DNA of 64,000 nucleotides from Geminicoccaceae bacterium (GCA_025062095.1 JANXAZ010000007.1:46204-110203); one strand, 5' to 3'. Positions 1-20,236 are shown, counted from the stretch's first letter. The notes: a model not told the origin generated them from the letters alone. A program made the numbers and translations.

Positions 1-480
1 CATGTCGAGCGCACCCGAAGCGGCTTTGGCGCAGGCGGCCCCCAGCGGAGCCGAGCCGCGCTCGGGCAGCACCACGCCGGCGACGTCCATCGCCGCCGCC
101 GAGCGCAGAATGGCGCCCAGGTTGCGCGGATCCTGGATGCGATCGAGGAGCAGCACGAGGGCTTCGTGACCGAGCCCGGCGAGCAGCGAATCGAGGGTGC
201 GGCGGGGCAACGGCCCCACGAGCAGCGCGACCCCCTGGTGGACGGCGTCTTCGGGCAGAAGGCGCGCGAGTTCGCGCGGGGTCACCTCTTCGACGAGGAG
301 CCCGGGGCGCTGGACCAGCTTGCCCAGGCGGGCGCGCGCCGGGGCGGTGGCGAGCAGCCGCTTGCAGGGGCGCAAGGGATTGTCGAGCGCCGCCGCCACG
401 GCGTGGTGGCCGTAGAACCACTCGTCTTTGTCGTTCGGCCGCGCGGGAGCGGAGGCCGAGCGACGAGAGCGGAGGGACAA
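1..480 (-). CDS. rlmB: 23S rRNA 2'-O-ribose methyltransferase, TrmH/RlmB family (partial)
   Basis: Minus-strand SPOUT methyltransferase cut by the left edge; only the N-terminal part is present. The family methylates the 2'-OH of 23S rRNA G2251 using S-adenosylmethionine. Visible: the substrate-binding start WFYGHHAVAAALDNP, then HQGVALLVGP, then SPOUT motif 1 DRIQDPRNLGAILRSA and the start of motif 2 (GVVLPERGSAPL). No ATG lies in frame upstream; the best start is TTG at 480, with GGAG 8 bases before it. The gene diverges from the tRNA-Tyr/Gly/Trp-secE-nusG cluster, a usual alphaproteobacterial neighbour. The family is sure; the start is an inference. Confidence 0.85.
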   Translation of the reverse strand, partial: MSLRSRRSASAPARPNDKDEWFYGHHAVAAALDNPLRPCKRLLATAPARARLGKLVQRPGLLVEEVTPRELARLLPEDAVHQGVALLVGPLPRRTLDSLLAGLGHEALVLLLDRIQDPRNLGAILRSAAAMDVAGVVLPERGSAPLGAACAKAASGALDM

Positions 481-540
481 AGGCGCGTCTCCGGGGCCCG
501 CACCGGAGCCGGGCCGGCTCGTTCGGCCTCCTCCTAGCGA

Positions 541-568
541 TTGACAATCGCGCGATAAAGCACATATC
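541..568 (+). promoter_or_regulatory. Candidate sigma-70 promoter for tRNA-Tyr/tRNA-Gly
   Basis: A perfect TTGACA at 541-546 is followed 16 bases later by CATATC (563-568; ATATCT with a 17-base spacer is an alternative). A start point near 575 would lie about 20 bases before the mature tRNA-Tyr. Seen directly; function inferred. Confidence 0.65.
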
Positions 569-594
569 TCGCGCTGGCCCGATCCGGGGCCTCC

Positions 595-680
595 GGAGGG
601 GTGGCCGAGCGGTCAAAGGCAGCAGACTGTAAATCTGCCGACGAACGTCTACGTAGGTTCGAATCCTACCCCCTCCACCA
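595..680 (+). tRNA. tRNA-Tyr (anticodon GTA)
   Basis: Class II tRNA with a long variable arm. Acceptor stem GGAGGGG/CCCCTCC, T arm GTAGG-TTCGAAT-CCTAC, anticodon loop CTGTAAA with GTA at 629-631, discriminator A and an encoded CCA at 678-680. Followed 7 bases later by tRNA-Gly. Confidence 0.97.
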
Positions 681-687
681 CGCCCGG

Positions 688-761
<74 letters not shown>

Positions 762-771
762 TCGTCGCCTC

Positions 772-799
772 TTGCGCGCCGAGCAGGCCTGGCCTAAGG
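772..799 (+). promoter_or_regulatory. Candidate promoter for tRNA-Trp-secE-nusG-rplKA
   Basis: TTGCGC (772-777), a 16-base spacer and CTAAGG (794-799). The same TTGnnn-16-CTAAG pattern recurs before rpsL. It lies between tRNA-Gly and tRNA-Trp. Inferred from sequence only. Confidence 0.45.
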
Positions 800-822
800 A
801 CGGAGGCCGGGCGGCGAACGAG

Positions 823-862
823 GGTCGACGACCCCGGGTGGGGTCGTGGCCGGCGGTCGACC
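823..862 (+). other. Nested inverted repeat upstream of tRNA-Trp
   Basis: Inner stem CGACCCC (829-835)/GGGGTCG (840-846) with a GGGT loop, inside an outer pair GGTCGA (823-828)/TCGACC (857-862). No T-run follows, so this is not a classical terminator. It lies between the candidate promoter and tRNA-Trp and could be a processing or leader structure. Confidence 0.35.
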
Positions 863-873
863 GGCAGGCGTAC

Positions 874-949
874 AGGAGTGTAGCTCAACTGGCAGAGCAC
901 CGGTCTCCAAAACCGGGGGTTGGGGGTTCGAGCCCCTCCACTCCTGCCA
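874..949 (+). tRNA. tRNA-Trp (anticodon CCA)
   Basis: Acceptor AGGAGTG/CACTCCT, anticodon stem CCGGT/ACCGG with loop CTCCAAA (CCA at 907-909), T loop TTCGAGC, discriminator G and encoded CCA at 947-949. It sits 64 bases before secE, the usual place of tRNA-Trp in proteobacteria, and is probably cotranscribed with secE-nusG. Confidence 0.97.
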
Positions 950-1013
950 TCGAGACCGCGGCTCCTTTCCGCTTTCCCCTTCGAACCGTCGCTCGAGCCC
1001 GGATCTAGGAACC

Positions 1014-1211
1014 ATGGCGAAGACGTCGCCGGCGCAATTCGTCCGCGAGGTGCGCCAGGAACTGCAAAAGGTCACCTGGCCCTCGCGCAAGGAGCTCGTC
1101 GCGACCACGCTCAGCGTCGTGGCCATGTCGGCGTTGGCGGCGTTGTTCTTCTTCCTCGTCGATCAGGTGCTGGCCTGGCTCGTGCAGCTCGCCCTCGGGA
1201 TCGGTCGCTGA
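1014..1211 (+). CDS. secE: Preprotein translocase subunit SecE
   Basis: A 65-residue short-form SecE that clamps SecY in the inner-membrane SecYEG channel. The cytoplasmic amphipathic helix carries the family motif QELQKVTWPSRKEL (about residues 16-29), followed by a single membrane segment of about 20 hydrophobic residues (36-56). The ATG at 1014 has AGGA 3-4 bases before it. The stop overlaps the nusG start (TGATG at 1209-1213), so the two are translationally coupled. The partner secY is at 26411. Confidence 0.97.
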   Translation: MAKTSPAQFVREVRQELQKVTWPSRKELVATTLSVVAMSALAALFFFLVDQVLAWLVQLALGIGR

Positions 1212-1741
1212 TGGCCAAGCGCTGGTACATCATCCACGTCTATTCGGGCTTCGAGAAGAAGGTTCGGGACGCGATCCGCGAGCAGGCGGCGCAGAAGGGT
1301 CTTTCGCACCTGTTCGACGAGATCCTCGTGCCGACCGAGGAGGTGGTCGAGGTCCGCCACGGCCGGAAGGTGCCGACCGAGCGGAAATTCTTCCCGGGTT
1401 ACGTGCTCGTGAAGATGGAGCTCAACGACGAGACCTGGTCGCTCGTGCGCAACATCGGCAAGGTGACGGGTTTCTTGGGTCCGGGCGGGCGGCCCTCGCC
1501 GATCTCGGACGCGGAAGCCGAGCGCATCATCCGCCAGGTCAAGGAGGTCAAGGAGCATCCCAAGCCCACGATCGCTTTCGTCCCCGGCGACCAGGTGCGC
1601 GTGGCGGAGGGGCCGTTCGCCTCCTTCACCGGCACGGTCGAGGAAGTCGACGAGGCGAAGGGGCGTCTCAAGGTGCTGGTCTCGATCTTCGGCCGCGCGA
1701 CCCCGGTGGAGCTCGAATATTCCCAGGTCGAGCGGGCCTGA
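1211..1741 (+). CDS. nusG: Transcription termination/antitermination factor NusG
   Basis: A 176-residue NusG that binds RNA polymerase beta-prime and couples it to Rho or to the ribosome through S10. The NGN domain starts with KRWYIIHVYSGFEKKV and includes FFPGYVLVKMEL (about residues 60-71); the C-terminal KOW domain is seen as FVPGDQVRVAEGPF followed by FTGTVEEVD. The length is typical. It overlaps secE by one base and is followed after 66 bases by rplK, the usual order. Confidence 0.98.
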   Translation: MAKRWYIIHVYSGFEKKVRDAIREQAAQKGLSHLFDEILVPTEEVVEVRHGRKVPTERKFFPGYVLVKMELNDETWSLVRNIGKVTGFLGPGGRPSPISDAEAERIIRQVKEVKEHPKPTIAFVPGDQVRVAEGPFASFTGTVEEVDEAKGRLKVLVSIFGRATPVELEYSQVERA

Positions 1742-1762
1742 AGCGGCCGGAGCGGAGCGGGA

Positions 1763-1780
1763 GCGCCCGTGCGCGGGCGC
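1763..1780 (+). other. Hairpin in the nusG-rplK gap
   Basis: A perfect 7-bp stem GCGCCCG/CGGGCGC with a TGCG tetraloop, 27 bases before the rplK start. The rplKA mRNA leader is where L1 autoregulation acts in other proteobacteria; I cannot show an L1-site match, so the role is open. Confidence 0.4.
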
Positions 1781-1807
1781 GCGAGGACCGCATCAGGAGC
1801 GAGACGA

Positions 1808-2239
<432 letters not shown>

Positions 2240-2243
2240 GGCC

Positions 2244-2939
2244 ATGGCGCGCACGGGAAAGCGCATGCGGGCGGCGCGCGCCCTCGTCGATCGCAGCAAG
2301 CCCCTGCCGCTCGCCGAGGCGGTCCGACTCGTCAAGCAGACGGCGACGGCGAAGTTCGACGAGACGATCGAAGTGGCGATCGGGCTCGGGGTCGACCCCC
2401 GCCACGCCGATCAGATGGTCCGCGGTACGGTGACCTTGCCCTACGGCACCGGCAAGAGCGTGCGCGTCGCGGTCTTCGCGCGCGGCGAGAAGGCCGAGGA
2501 GGCGCGGGCGGCGGGGGCGGATCTCGTGGGCGCCGAGGACCTGGCCGAGCGCATCCAGGCGGGGCAGATCGATTTCGACCGGTGCATCGCGACCCCGGAC
2601 ATGATGCCGCTCGTCGGCCGGCTGGGGCGCATCCTGGGGCCGCGCGGCCTGATGCCCAACCCCAAGCTCGGCACGGTGACGACGAACGTCAAAGAGGCGG
2701 TGGAGGCGGCCAAGGGCGGACAGATCGCCTTCCGGGTCGAGAAGGCGGGCATCGTGCACGCGGGGGTGGGCAAGGCGAGCTTCTCGGAAGACAAGCTCGT
2801 CGCCAACATCAAGGCGCTCGTCGACGCGATCAACAAGGCCAAACCGAGCGGCGCCAAAGGGACCTATCTGCGGCGCGCGCACATCAGCTCGACGATGGGA
2901 CCGGGGATCCGGGTCGACATCGCGAGCCTGGTGAGCTGA
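2244..2939 (+). CDS. rplA: 50S ribosomal protein L1
   Basis: A 231-residue L1, the mobile stalk protein at the E site. Recognised by the signature [15 protein letters not shown] and by [17 protein letters not shown] and [15 protein letters not shown]. Four bases separate it from rplK. In other proteobacteria L1 represses translation of rplKA by binding the mRNA leader; the hairpin before rplK is the only structure here that could serve this. Confidence 0.98.
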   Translation: MARTGKRMRAARALVDRSKPLPLAEAVRLVKQTATAKFDETIEVAIGLGVDPRHADQMVRGTVTLPYGTGKSVRVAVFARGEKAEEARAAGADLVGAEDLAERIQAGQIDFDRCIATPDMMPLVGRLGRILGPRGLMPNPKLGTVTTNVKEAVEAAKGGQIAFRVEKAGIVHAGVGKASFSEDKLVANIKALVDAINKAKPSGAKGTYLRRAHISSTMGPGIRVDIASLVS

Positions 2940-2957
2940 CCGGTCGCGGGCGGGGAC

Positions 2958-2985
2958 TTGCGCGCGGCGAAAGAGCGGCTATGGT
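2958..2985 (+). promoter_or_regulatory. Candidate promoter for rplJ-rplL-rpoB-rpoC
   Basis: TTGCGC (2958-2963), a 16-base spacer and TATGGT (2980-2985) in the 203-base rplA-rplJ gap. A start near 2992 would give a leader of about 150 bases, the region where L10 autoregulation acts in other bacteria. Position and pattern support it; it is untested. Confidence 0.5.
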
Positions 2986-3142
2986 AGCGGCCCTTGGCTG
3001 CGGGAGCGGAGCCGGTCGCCGCGAGCGCCGTCGCGCGCTCGCGGGACGCGGTCCGCGGTCGTCGCGGCGCCCGGTCTGCGGCGCCGCGCGCGAGCTCGGC
3101 GAAGCAAGGGGACGAATTCGCGGGTAGGGGCGGAGGCGTGGG

Positions 3143-3667
3143 GTGCTGCGCGCCGAAAAAACGCAAGTCGTGGAGAAATTGCATGCGACGCTCGCCCAGG
3201 CCGAGGTCGTGCTGGTCACCCATTACAAGGGGCTGACGGTGGCCGAGCTCGGCGAGTTGCGCGGGCAGGTGCGCAAGCTCGGCGGCACCTTGCGGGTGAC
3301 CAAGAACCGGCTCGCCAAGCGGGCGCTGGAGGGCACCGGATTCGAGCCGATCGCGTCGCTCTTCAAGGGTCCGACGGCGATCGCCGTCGCGCGCGAGCCG
3401 GTGAGCGTCGCCAAGGCGCTGGTCGACTACGCGAAGAAGAACGAGAAGCTCGTGATCGTGGGCGGCGGGCTCAAGGGCACGATCCTGGACGCCGCCCAGG
3501 TCAGGGCGCTGGCCGAGCTGCCCTCGCTCGACGTGCTGCGGGCGCGGCTGGTCGGCTTGCTGCAGGCGCCGGCGGCGCGGCTGGTGGGCGTGTTGCGGGC
3601 GCCGGCCGAGCAGATCGCGCGGGTGCTCAAGGCGCGGGCCGAAAAGGAAGGCCGAGAGGAGAGCTGA
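3143..3667 (+). CDS. rplJ: 50S ribosomal protein L10
   Basis: A 174-residue L10, the base of the L7/L12 stalk. Globular domain motifs HYKGLTVAELGELR and LRVTKNRLAKRAL, with a long C-terminal helix carrying LLQAPAARLVGVLRAPAEQI, where L12 dimers bind. The start is GTG at 3143 with GGAGG about 6 bases upstream. It is slightly longer than the E. coli protein because of the stalk helix. The long leader upstream fits L10-L12 feedback control of rplJL. Confidence 0.97.
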   Translation: MLRAEKTQVVEKLHATLAQAEVVLVTHYKGLTVAELGELRGQVRKLGGTLRVTKNRLAKRALEGTGFEPIASLFKGPTAIAVAREPVSVAKALVDYAKKNEKLVIVGGGLKGTILDAAQVRALAELPSLDVLRARLVGLLQAPAARLVGVLRAPAEQIARVLKARAEKEGREES

Positions 3668-3753
3668 AAGGGTTGGGCCGGCTCGGGTGGGCCGGTGCGT
3701 GCGGCGGCCGGTGATGGCGCGGCCGCGGCGGGGTTCGCGGAAGAGAGGGTGTG

Positions 3754-4137
3754 ATGGCCAATTTGGAGCAGCTGGTCGAGGATCTCTCGAAGCTCACCGT
3801 TCTCGAGGCGGCGCAGCTGTCGAAGATGCTCGAGGAGCGGTGGGGCGTGAGCGCCGCGGCGCCGGTGGCGGTGGCGGCGGTGGCGGGCGCGGCGGCACCG
3901 GCGCCGGCGGCGCCGGTGGAGGAGAAGACCGAGTTCGACGTCATCCTGACCGCCGCCGGCGCGAACAAGATCAACGTGATCAAGGAGGTTCGGGCGATCA
4001 CCGGGCTCGGCCTCAAAGAGGCCAAGGATCTGGTCGAAGGCGCGCCCAAGCCGGTGAAGGAGGGCGTCTCCAAGGAGGAGGCGGCCAAGATCAAGGCCCA
4101 GCTCGAAGCGGCGGGCGCGACCGTGGAGATCAAATAA
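3754..4137 (+). CDS. rplL: 50S ribosomal protein L7/L12
   Basis: A 127-residue L7/L12, the multicopy stalk protein that recruits translation GTPases. N-terminal dimerisation region with [20 protein letters not shown], an Ala/Pro/Val hinge (about residues 35-55), and a C-terminal domain with [20 protein letters not shown] and [15 protein letters not shown]. The ATG at 3754 is preferred to the GTG one codon earlier because GAGAGG is better spaced from it. Confidence 0.98.
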   Translation: MANLEQLVEDLSKLTVLEAAQLSKMLEERWGVSAAAPVAVAAVAGAAAPAPAAPVEEKTEFDVILTAAGANKINVIKEVRAITGLGLKEAKDLVEGAPKPVKEGVSKEEAAKIKAQLEAAGATVEIK

Positions 4138-4138
4138 G

Positions 4139-4314
4139 GCGGCGCTTGCGCCGCATCTGCTGTCGGCGGGGCGGCCGAGCGATCGCGAGGCATCGCTCGG
4201 CTGGCCCGTTCGGTAACGCCAACCGATCGCGGCGAAAGACGGCAACGGGGCCGTGGGACCGACGTTCCACGGCCGATCGGCGTTGAGATGAAGAGGCCGG
4301 CCGCGGCGCCGGCC
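4139..4314 (+). promoter_or_regulatory. Structured rplL-rpoB intergenic leader
   Basis: Four perfect stems fill the 209-base gap. GCGGCG/CGCCGC with a CTTG loop (4139-4154) starts 2 bases after the rplL stop. CCGAGCGAT/ATCGCTCGG is at 4175-4200. GGCCGTGG/CCACGGCC is at 4249-4274, extended by G-T and A-T pairs. GGCCGGC/GCCGGCC is at 4295-4314. None has a T-run. In E. coli this gap holds an attenuator and an RNase III site; a similar role here is inferred. Confidence 0.5.
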
Positions 4315-4346
4315 GAATTCGGGACAGCGACGAGGGCGAACGAGCG

Positions 4347-8471
<4,125 letters not shown>

Positions 8472-8517
8472 CGGTCGGGCGGCAGCGAGTGGACAGCGAG
8501 CGAGCAGGCGAACGGCG

Positions 8518-12693
<4,176 letters not shown>

Positions 12694-12697
12694 GGGG

Positions 12698-12737
12698 CGG
12701 GGGCCGGTGGAACCCACCGGCCCCCGACCGTTTCGGG
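12698..12737 (+). terminator. Terminator-like hairpin after rpoC
   Basis: A 13-bp perfect stem, arms at 12698-12710 (CGGGGGCCGGTGG) and 12714-12726, with a three-base AAC loop, starting 5 bases after the rpoC stop. The following tract is only ACCGTTTCGG, so a weak U-tract. Probably ends or attenuates rpoBC transcription. Confidence 0.7.
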
Positions 12738-12739
12738 AC

Positions 12740-12768
12740 TTGACGGGCGGCTCGGCTGCGCCTAAGTA
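12740..12768 (+). promoter_or_regulatory. Candidate promoter of the str (rpsL) operon
   Basis: TTGACG (12740-12745), a 17-base spacer and TAAGTA (12763-12768; CTAAGT with 16 is the alternative). It lies directly after the rpoC terminator and about 178 bases before rpsL. A start near 12775 gives a leader of about 170 bases that holds another terminator-like hairpin. Confidence 0.65.
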
Positions 12769-12849
12769 CCGCGCGCCATTGTCTTGGGTGCAGGCGGTGA
12801 CCCTCGCGGATCAGACGCTGCACCGAACACAGGCGGCAGGGCAGTAGGG

Positions 12850-12890
12850 AAACGACCGAGGCCGGGGATCGGCCCTTGGTCGTTTTCGTG
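12850..12890 (+). promoter_or_regulatory. Terminator-like hairpin in the rpsL leader (candidate attenuator)
   Basis: AAACGACC (12850-12857) pairs with GGTCGTTT (12878-12885), and GGCC (12860-12863) pairs with GGCC (12871-12874), followed by a TTTTCGT tract. This looks like an intrinsic terminator but lies downstream of the only good promoter and 56 bases before rpsL, so it would have to be read through or regulated. Confidence 0.6.
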
Positions 12891-12945
12891 TCGGAAGCGG
12901 CCGCGGCAATCGCGCGGCGCGAGGCGGGATCGAGGACGGGCGAGC

Positions 12946-13798
<853 letters not shown>

Positions 13799-13822
13799 TC
13801 CCTCTCGGCCGAGGCATCCGTC

Positions 13823-15898
<2,076 letters not shown>

Positions 15899-15938
15899 GG
15901 AACGGGCTCGGAGCGCGCTTTCGAGCGGAGGACCGGAG

Positions 15939-17129
15939 ATGGCCAAGGCAAAGTTCGAACGGACCAAGCCGCACTGCAACGTGGGCACGATCGGCCACGT
16001 CGACCACGGCAAGACCACCTTGACAGCGGCTATCACCAAGGTCCTCGCGGAACAGGGCAAGGCCCAGTTCACGCCTTACGATCAGATCGACAAGGCGCCA
16101 GAGGAGAAGGCGCGGGGCATCACGATCAACACCGCACACGTCGAGTACGAGACGGACAAGCGGCACTACGCGCACGTCGATTGCCCGGGCCACGCCGACT
16201 ACATCAAGAACATGATCACCGGCGCGGCGCAGATGGACGGCGCGATCCTCGTCGTCTCCGCCGCCGACGGGCCCATGCCGCAGACCCGCGAGCACATCCT
16301 GCTGGCCCGGCAGGTGGGGGTGCCGGCGATCGTCGTCTACATGAACAAGGTCGACATGGTCGACGATCCCGAGCTCCTCGAGCTCGTCGAGCTCGAGGTG
16401 CGCGAGCTCCTCTCCAAATACGGCTTCCCGGGCGACCAGATCCCGGTGGTCAAGGGTTCGGCGCTGGCCGCGCTCGAGGGGCGCGACGACGCCATCGGCA
16501 AGAACAGCATCCTCGAGCTCATGAAGGCGGTCGACGAGTACATCCCGCAGCCGGTCCGGGAAAAGGACAAGCCGTTTTTGATGCCGATCGAAGACGTGTT
16601 CTCGATCTCCGGGCGCGGGACGGTGGTGACGGGCCGGATCGAGCGCGGGGTGATCAAGGTCGGCGACGAGGTCGAGATCGTGGGTCTGCGGCCGACGCAG
16701 AAGACGGTGTGCACGGGTGTGGAGATGTTCCGCAAGCTCCTCGACCAGGGGGAGCCCGGCGACAACGTCGGCATCCTCTTGCGGGGCACCAAGCGGGACG
16801 AGGTCGAGCGCGGTCAGGTGGTGTGCAAGCCCGGCTCGATCACCCCGCACCGGAAGTTCAAGGCCGAAACCTACATCCTGACCAAGGAGGAGGGCGGACG
16901 GCACACCCCGTTCTTCTCCAACTACCGTCCGCAGTTCTACTTCCGGACGACGGATGTCACCGGCGCGATCAAGCTGCCCGAGGGGGTCGAGATGGTCATG
17001 CCGGGCGACAACGTGACGCTCGAGGTGGAGCTCATCGCCCCCGTGGCGATGGAGCAGGGGCTGCGCTTCGCGATCCGCGAGGGCGGCAAGACCGTGGGCG
17101 CGGGCGTGGTTTCGGCCATTCTCGACTGA
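15939..17129 (+). CDS. tuf: Elongation factor Tu
   Basis: A 396-residue EF-Tu that delivers aminoacyl-tRNA. G1 GHVDHGKTT, switch [18 protein letters not shown]3 DCPGHADY and G4 MNKVDMVDD are all intact, and the domain 2 start [14 protein letters not shown] is canonical. This is the str-operon copy; the second copy often found before tRNA-Trp/secE is absent from this window. rpsJ follows after 25 bases, so str and S10 run together. Confidence 0.99.
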   Translation: MAKAKFERTKPHCNVGTIGHVDHGKTTLTAAITKVLAEQGKAQFTPYDQIDKAPEEKARGITINTAHVEYETDKRHYAHVDCPGHADYIKNMITGAAQMDGAILVVSAADGPMPQTREHILLARQVGVPAIVVYMNKVDMVDDPELLELVELEVRELLSKYGFPGDQIPVVKGSALAALEGRDDAIGKNSILELMKAVDEYIPQPVREKDKPFLMPIEDVFSISGRGTVVTGRIERGVIKVGDEVEIVGLRPTQKTVCTGVEMFRKLLDQGEPGDNVGILLRGTKRDEVERGQVVCKPGSITPHRKFKAETYILTKEEGGRHTPFFSNYRPQFYFRTTDVTGAIKLPEGVEMVMPGDNVTLEVELIAPVAMEQGLRFAIREGGKTVGAGVVSAILD

Positions 17130-17154
17130 GCGCGCAGGGATCGGATCGCGGACC

Positions 17155-17463
17155 ATGGAAACGCAGAACATTCGCATTCGCCTCAAGGCCTTCGATCACC
17201 GCGTGCTCGATCAGTCGGTGCGCGAGATCGTCGGCACGGCGAAGCGGACCGGGGCTCGGGTGCGCGGTCCGATCCCCTTGCCGACGCGGATCGAGCGGTT
17301 CACCGTCAACCGCTCGCCGCACATCGACAAGAAGAGCCGCGAGCAGTTCGAGATCCGGACGCACAAGCGGCTGTTGGACATCGTCGATCCCACCCCGCAG
17401 ACGGTCGATGCGCTCATGAAGCTCGATCTGGCGGCGGGGGTGGACGTCGAGATCAAGCTCTGA
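17155..17463 (+). CDS. rpsJ: 30S ribosomal protein S10 (NusE)
   Basis: A 102-residue S10, a 30S head protein and the NusB/NusG partner in antitermination. Conserved: [40 protein letters not shown] and [19 protein letters not shown]. Only 25 bases separate it from tuf, so there is no long L4-type S10 leader as in E. coli. rplC follows after 10 bases. Confidence 0.98.
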   Translation: METQNIRIRLKAFDHRVLDQSVREIVGTAKRTGARVRGPIPLPTRIERFTVNRSPHIDKKSREQFEIRTHKRLLDIVDPTPQTVDALMKLDLAAGVDVEIKL

Positions 17464-17473
17464 GAGGGCGGCG

Positions 17474-18193
17474 ATGCGCACCGGGCTCCTCGCCCGCAAG
17501 CTCGGCATGACGCGGCTGTTCGGCGTCGACGGCAGCCACGTGCCGGTGACCGTGCTGCACGTCGACAAGGCCGAGGTCGTCGCCGTGCGCACGGCGGAGA
17601 AGGACGGATACTACGCGGTCCAGATCGGTGCGGGCCGCGCCAAGACCAAGAACGTGACCAAGCCCATGCGCGGGCATTTCGCCAAGGCCAAGGTCGAGCC
17701 CAAAGAGAAGCTCGCCGAGTTCCGGGTCTCCCCGGATGCGCTCCTCGAGGTGGGCAGCGAGATCCACGCCGGGCACTTCGTCGCCGGTCAGTTCGTCGAC
17801 GTGTCGGCGATCACGATCGGCAAAGGCTTCGCCGGTGCCATGAAACGGCACAATTTCGGCGGCCTCCGGGCCAGCCACGGGGTGTCGATCGCGCACCGCT
17901 CTCATGGTGCCACCGGCAACCGGCAGGATCCCGGAAAGGTCTTCAAGGGCAAGCGGATGGCCGGGCACATGGGCGCGCGCCGAGCGACCGTGCAGAACCT
18001 CGAGGTGTTCGGCGTCGATCCGCAACTGGGGCTGATCCTGGTCAAAGGCGGGGTTCCGGGTCCGCGCGGCGGCTGGGTGGAGATCCGCGACGCGGTCAAG
18101 AAGCGCTTGCCCAAGGAGGCTCCGTATCCGGCGGCGATCGTGAAGCCCGGTGAGGAGGCCGAAGCGATCGTGCACGAGGAGCCGGAGGCCTGA
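17474..18193 (+). CDS. rplC: 50S ribosomal protein L3
   Basis: A 239-residue L3 that binds near the peptidyl transferase centre. It begins [16 protein letters not shown]. The motif [20 protein letters not shown] includes Gln151, the counterpart of the PrmB-methylated glutamine. A short charged C-terminal tail beyond the core (from about residue 215) makes it longer than E. coli L3. rplD follows after 2 bases. Confidence 0.98.
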   Translation: MRTGLLARKLGMTRLFGVDGSHVPVTVLHVDKAEVVAVRTAEKDGYYAVQIGAGRAKTKNVTKPMRGHFAKAKVEPKEKLAEFRVSPDALLEVGSEIHAGHFVAGQFVDVSAITIGKGFAGAMKRHNFGGLRASHGVSIAHRSHGATGNRQDPGKVFKGKRMAGHMGARRATVQNLEVFGVDPQLGLILVKGGVPGPRGGWVEIRDAVKKRLPKEAPYPAAIVKPGEEAEAIVHEEPEA

Positions 18194-18195
18194 CG

Positions 18196-18816
18196 ATGCT
18201 GCTCCCGGTGCGCAATCTGGCTGCGGAGGAAGTGGGGACGGTCGAACTCGACGATTCGATCTTCGGCGTCGAGGTGCGACCGGACATCCTGCACCAGGTC
18301 GTGGTCTGGCAGTTGGCCAAGCGGCGGGCGGGCACGCACAAGGTGAAGACCCGCGGCGAGGTCAACAAGAGCGGCAAGAAGATCTGGAAGCAGAAGGGCA
18401 CGGGTCGGGCGCGGCACGGCTCGCGGCGGGCCAATCTCTTCCGGGGCGGCGGGGTCGCGCACGGGCCGCGGCCGCGCAGCCACGCCATCGATCTCCCGCG
18501 CAAAGTGCGCATGCTCGGTCTCAAATGCGCCCTCTCCTCCAAGGTCAAGGAGGGCAAGCTCTTGGTGCTCGACAAGCTCGAGCTGCCGGAGCCCAAGACC
18601 AAGCGGGTGGTCGAGGCCATGCGCCGGCTCGGCTTGTCCTCGGCCTTGATCATCGGCGGCCGGGAGATCGATCGCAATTTCGCGCTCGGTGCGCGCAACA
18701 TTCCCGATCTCGACGTGCTGCCGGTGCAAGGCGCCAACGTCTACGACATCCTTCGGCGCGATACGCTCGTGCTGACCACCGAGGCGGTGCAGGGTCTCGT
18801 GGAGCGGCTGTCATGA
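18196..18816 (+). CDS. rplD: 50S ribosomal protein L4
   Basis: A 206-residue L4 with the exit-tunnel loop seen as [20 protein letters not shown] (about residues 62-81). In E. coli L4 is the S10-operon repressor. The stop overlaps the rplW start (ATGA at 18813-18816), indicating translational coupling. Confidence 0.98.
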   Translation: MLLPVRNLAAEEVGTVELDDSIFGVEVRPDILHQVVVWQLAKRRAGTHKVKTRGEVNKSGKKIWKQKGTGRARHGSRRANLFRGGGVAHGPRPRSHAIDLPRKVRMLGLKCALSSKVKEGKLLVLDKLELPEPKTKRVVEAMRRLGLSSALIIGGREIDRNFALGARNIPDLDVLPVQGANVYDILRRDTLVLTTEAVQGLVERLS

Positions 18817-19106
18817 TCAAGCCGTCGACCTATGATGTCATCATCGCGCCGGTGATCACCGAGAAGGCGACGATGCTCTCGGAGAAGAACCAGGTCGTCT
18901 TCAAGGTGCGCAAGGACGCGACCAAGCCCGAGATCAAGGCGGCCGTCGAGGCGCTCTTCAACGTCAAGGTCAAGGCCGTCAACACCATGAACGTCAAGGG
19001 CAAGGTCAAGCGGTTCCGCGGGCGGATCGGGCGCCGGCCGGACGTCAAGAAGGCGATCGTCACGCTCGCCGAAGGCGCGCGGATCGATGTGACCACGGGG
19101 ATCTGA
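18813..19106 (+). CDS. rplW: 50S ribosomal protein L23
   Basis: A 97-residue L23 at the tunnel exit, docking site for trigger factor and SRP. Conserved: [20 protein letters not shown] and [23 protein letters not shown] 18813 overlaps the rplD stop. rplB begins 4 bases after its stop. Confidence 0.98.
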   Translation: MIKPSTYDVIIAPVITEKATMLSEKNQVVFKVRKDATKPEIKAAVEALFNVKVKAVNTMNVKGKVKRFRGRIGRRPDVKKAIVTLAEGARIDVTTGI

Positions 19107-19110
19107 GGCG

Positions 19111-19953
19111 ATGGCCCTCAAGAGCTACAAGCCCACGAGCCCGGCGCGCCGGCAGCTCGTCCTGGTCGACCGCTCGGAGCTCTACAAGGGCAAGCCGGTC
19201 AAGGCTCTCACCCGCGGCAAGCCGTCCACCGGCGGGCGCAACCATCACGGCCACATCACCGTGCGCTTCCGCGGTGGGGGACACAAGCGGGCCTATCGTC
19301 TGATCGACTTCAAGCGCCGCAAGTGGAACGTGCCGGCGACCGTCGAGCGGCTGGAGTACGATCCCAATCGGACGGCGTTCATCGCCCTGCTGCGCTACGC
19401 GGACGGGGAGCAGTCCTACATTCTCGCCCCGCAGCGGCTCGCCCCCGGGGACACGGTGATCGCCGGCGAGAAAGTCGACATCAAGCCGGGCAACGCGCTG
19501 CCGCTCAAGAACATCCCGGTCGGGACGATCATCCACAACGTCGAGCTCAAGATCGGCAAGGGCGGACAGCTCGCGCGCGCCGCGGGGACCTTCGCGCAGC
19601 TCATCGGGCGCGACGGGGACTACGCCCAGGTGCGGCTGATGTCGGGGGAGATCCGGCTGGTCCACCAGGAATGCATGGCGACGATCGGGGCGGTCTCCAA
19701 TCCCGACCATCAGAACGTGAGCTGGGGCAAGGCGGGGCGGATGCGCTGGAAGGGGCGGCGGCCGCACAATCGCGGGACGAGCATGAACCCCATCGACCAT
19801 CCGCACGGCGGCGGCGAGGGCAAGACCAAGGGCGGGCGGCATCCGGTGAGCCCGTGGGGTCAGCCGACGAAGGGCTACAAGACGCGGAGAAACAAGCGGA
19901 CGGAGAGCATGATCGTGCGCAGCCGCCATCTCGCCAAGACGCGCGGGAGCTGA
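19111..19953 (+). CDS. rplB: 50S ribosomal protein L2
   Basis: A 280-residue L2, a primary 23S rRNA binder needed for peptidyl transfer. Conserved: [24 protein letters not shown]-type core replaced by [19 protein letters not shown] near residues 223-241 with the conserved histidine, and [15 protein letters not shown]. rpsS starts 3 bases after the stop. Confidence 0.98.
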   Translation: MALKSYKPTSPARRQLVLVDRSELYKGKPVKALTRGKPSTGGRNHHGHITVRFRGGGHKRAYRLIDFKRRKWNVPATVERLEYDPNRTAFIALLRYADGEQSYILAPQRLAPGDTVIAGEKVDIKPGNALPLKNIPVGTIIHNVELKIGKGGQLARAAGTFAQLIGRDGDYAQVRLMSGEIRLVHQECMATIGAVSNPDHQNVSWGKAGRMRWKGRRPHNRGTSMNPIDHPHGGGEGKTKGGRHPVSPWGQPTKGYKTRRNKRTESMIVRSRHLAKTRGS

Positions 19954-19956
19954 GCC

Positions 19957-20235
19957 ATGCCGCGCTCGGTGTGGAAGGGTCCGTTCGTCGATGGCTACCT
20001 CCTCGACAAAGTGGAGAAGGTGCGGGCGTCGGGCCGGACGGAGATCATCAAGACCTGGTCGCGGCGGTCGACGATCGTGCCGGAGTTCGTCGGCATCACC
20101 TTCGCCGTCCACAACGGCAAGAAGTTCATTCCCGTGTACGTGACCGAGAACATGGTCGGGCACAAGCTCGGCGAGTTCGCGCCGACCCGCACCTTCTACG
20201 GTCACGGCGCCGACAAGAAGGCGAAGAGGAAGTAG
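19957..20235 (+). CDS. rpsS: 30S ribosomal protein S19
   Basis: A 92-residue S19 in the 30S head, partner of S13 at the intersubunit bridge. Conserved: [31 protein letters not shown] and [15 protein letters not shown]. Compactly placed between rplB and rplV. Confidence 0.98.
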   Translation: MPRSVWKGPFVDGYLLDKVEKVRASGRTEIIKTWSRRSTIVPEFVGITFAVHNGKKFIPVYVTENMVGHKLGEFAPTRTFYGHGADKKAKRK

Positions 20236-20236
20236 C

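Noticed and set aside
12788..12847. The 19-codon GTG frame in the rpsL leader as a gene
   Set aside because: No ribosome-binding site and a rare-start short frame can occur by chance; kept only as part of the leader finding.
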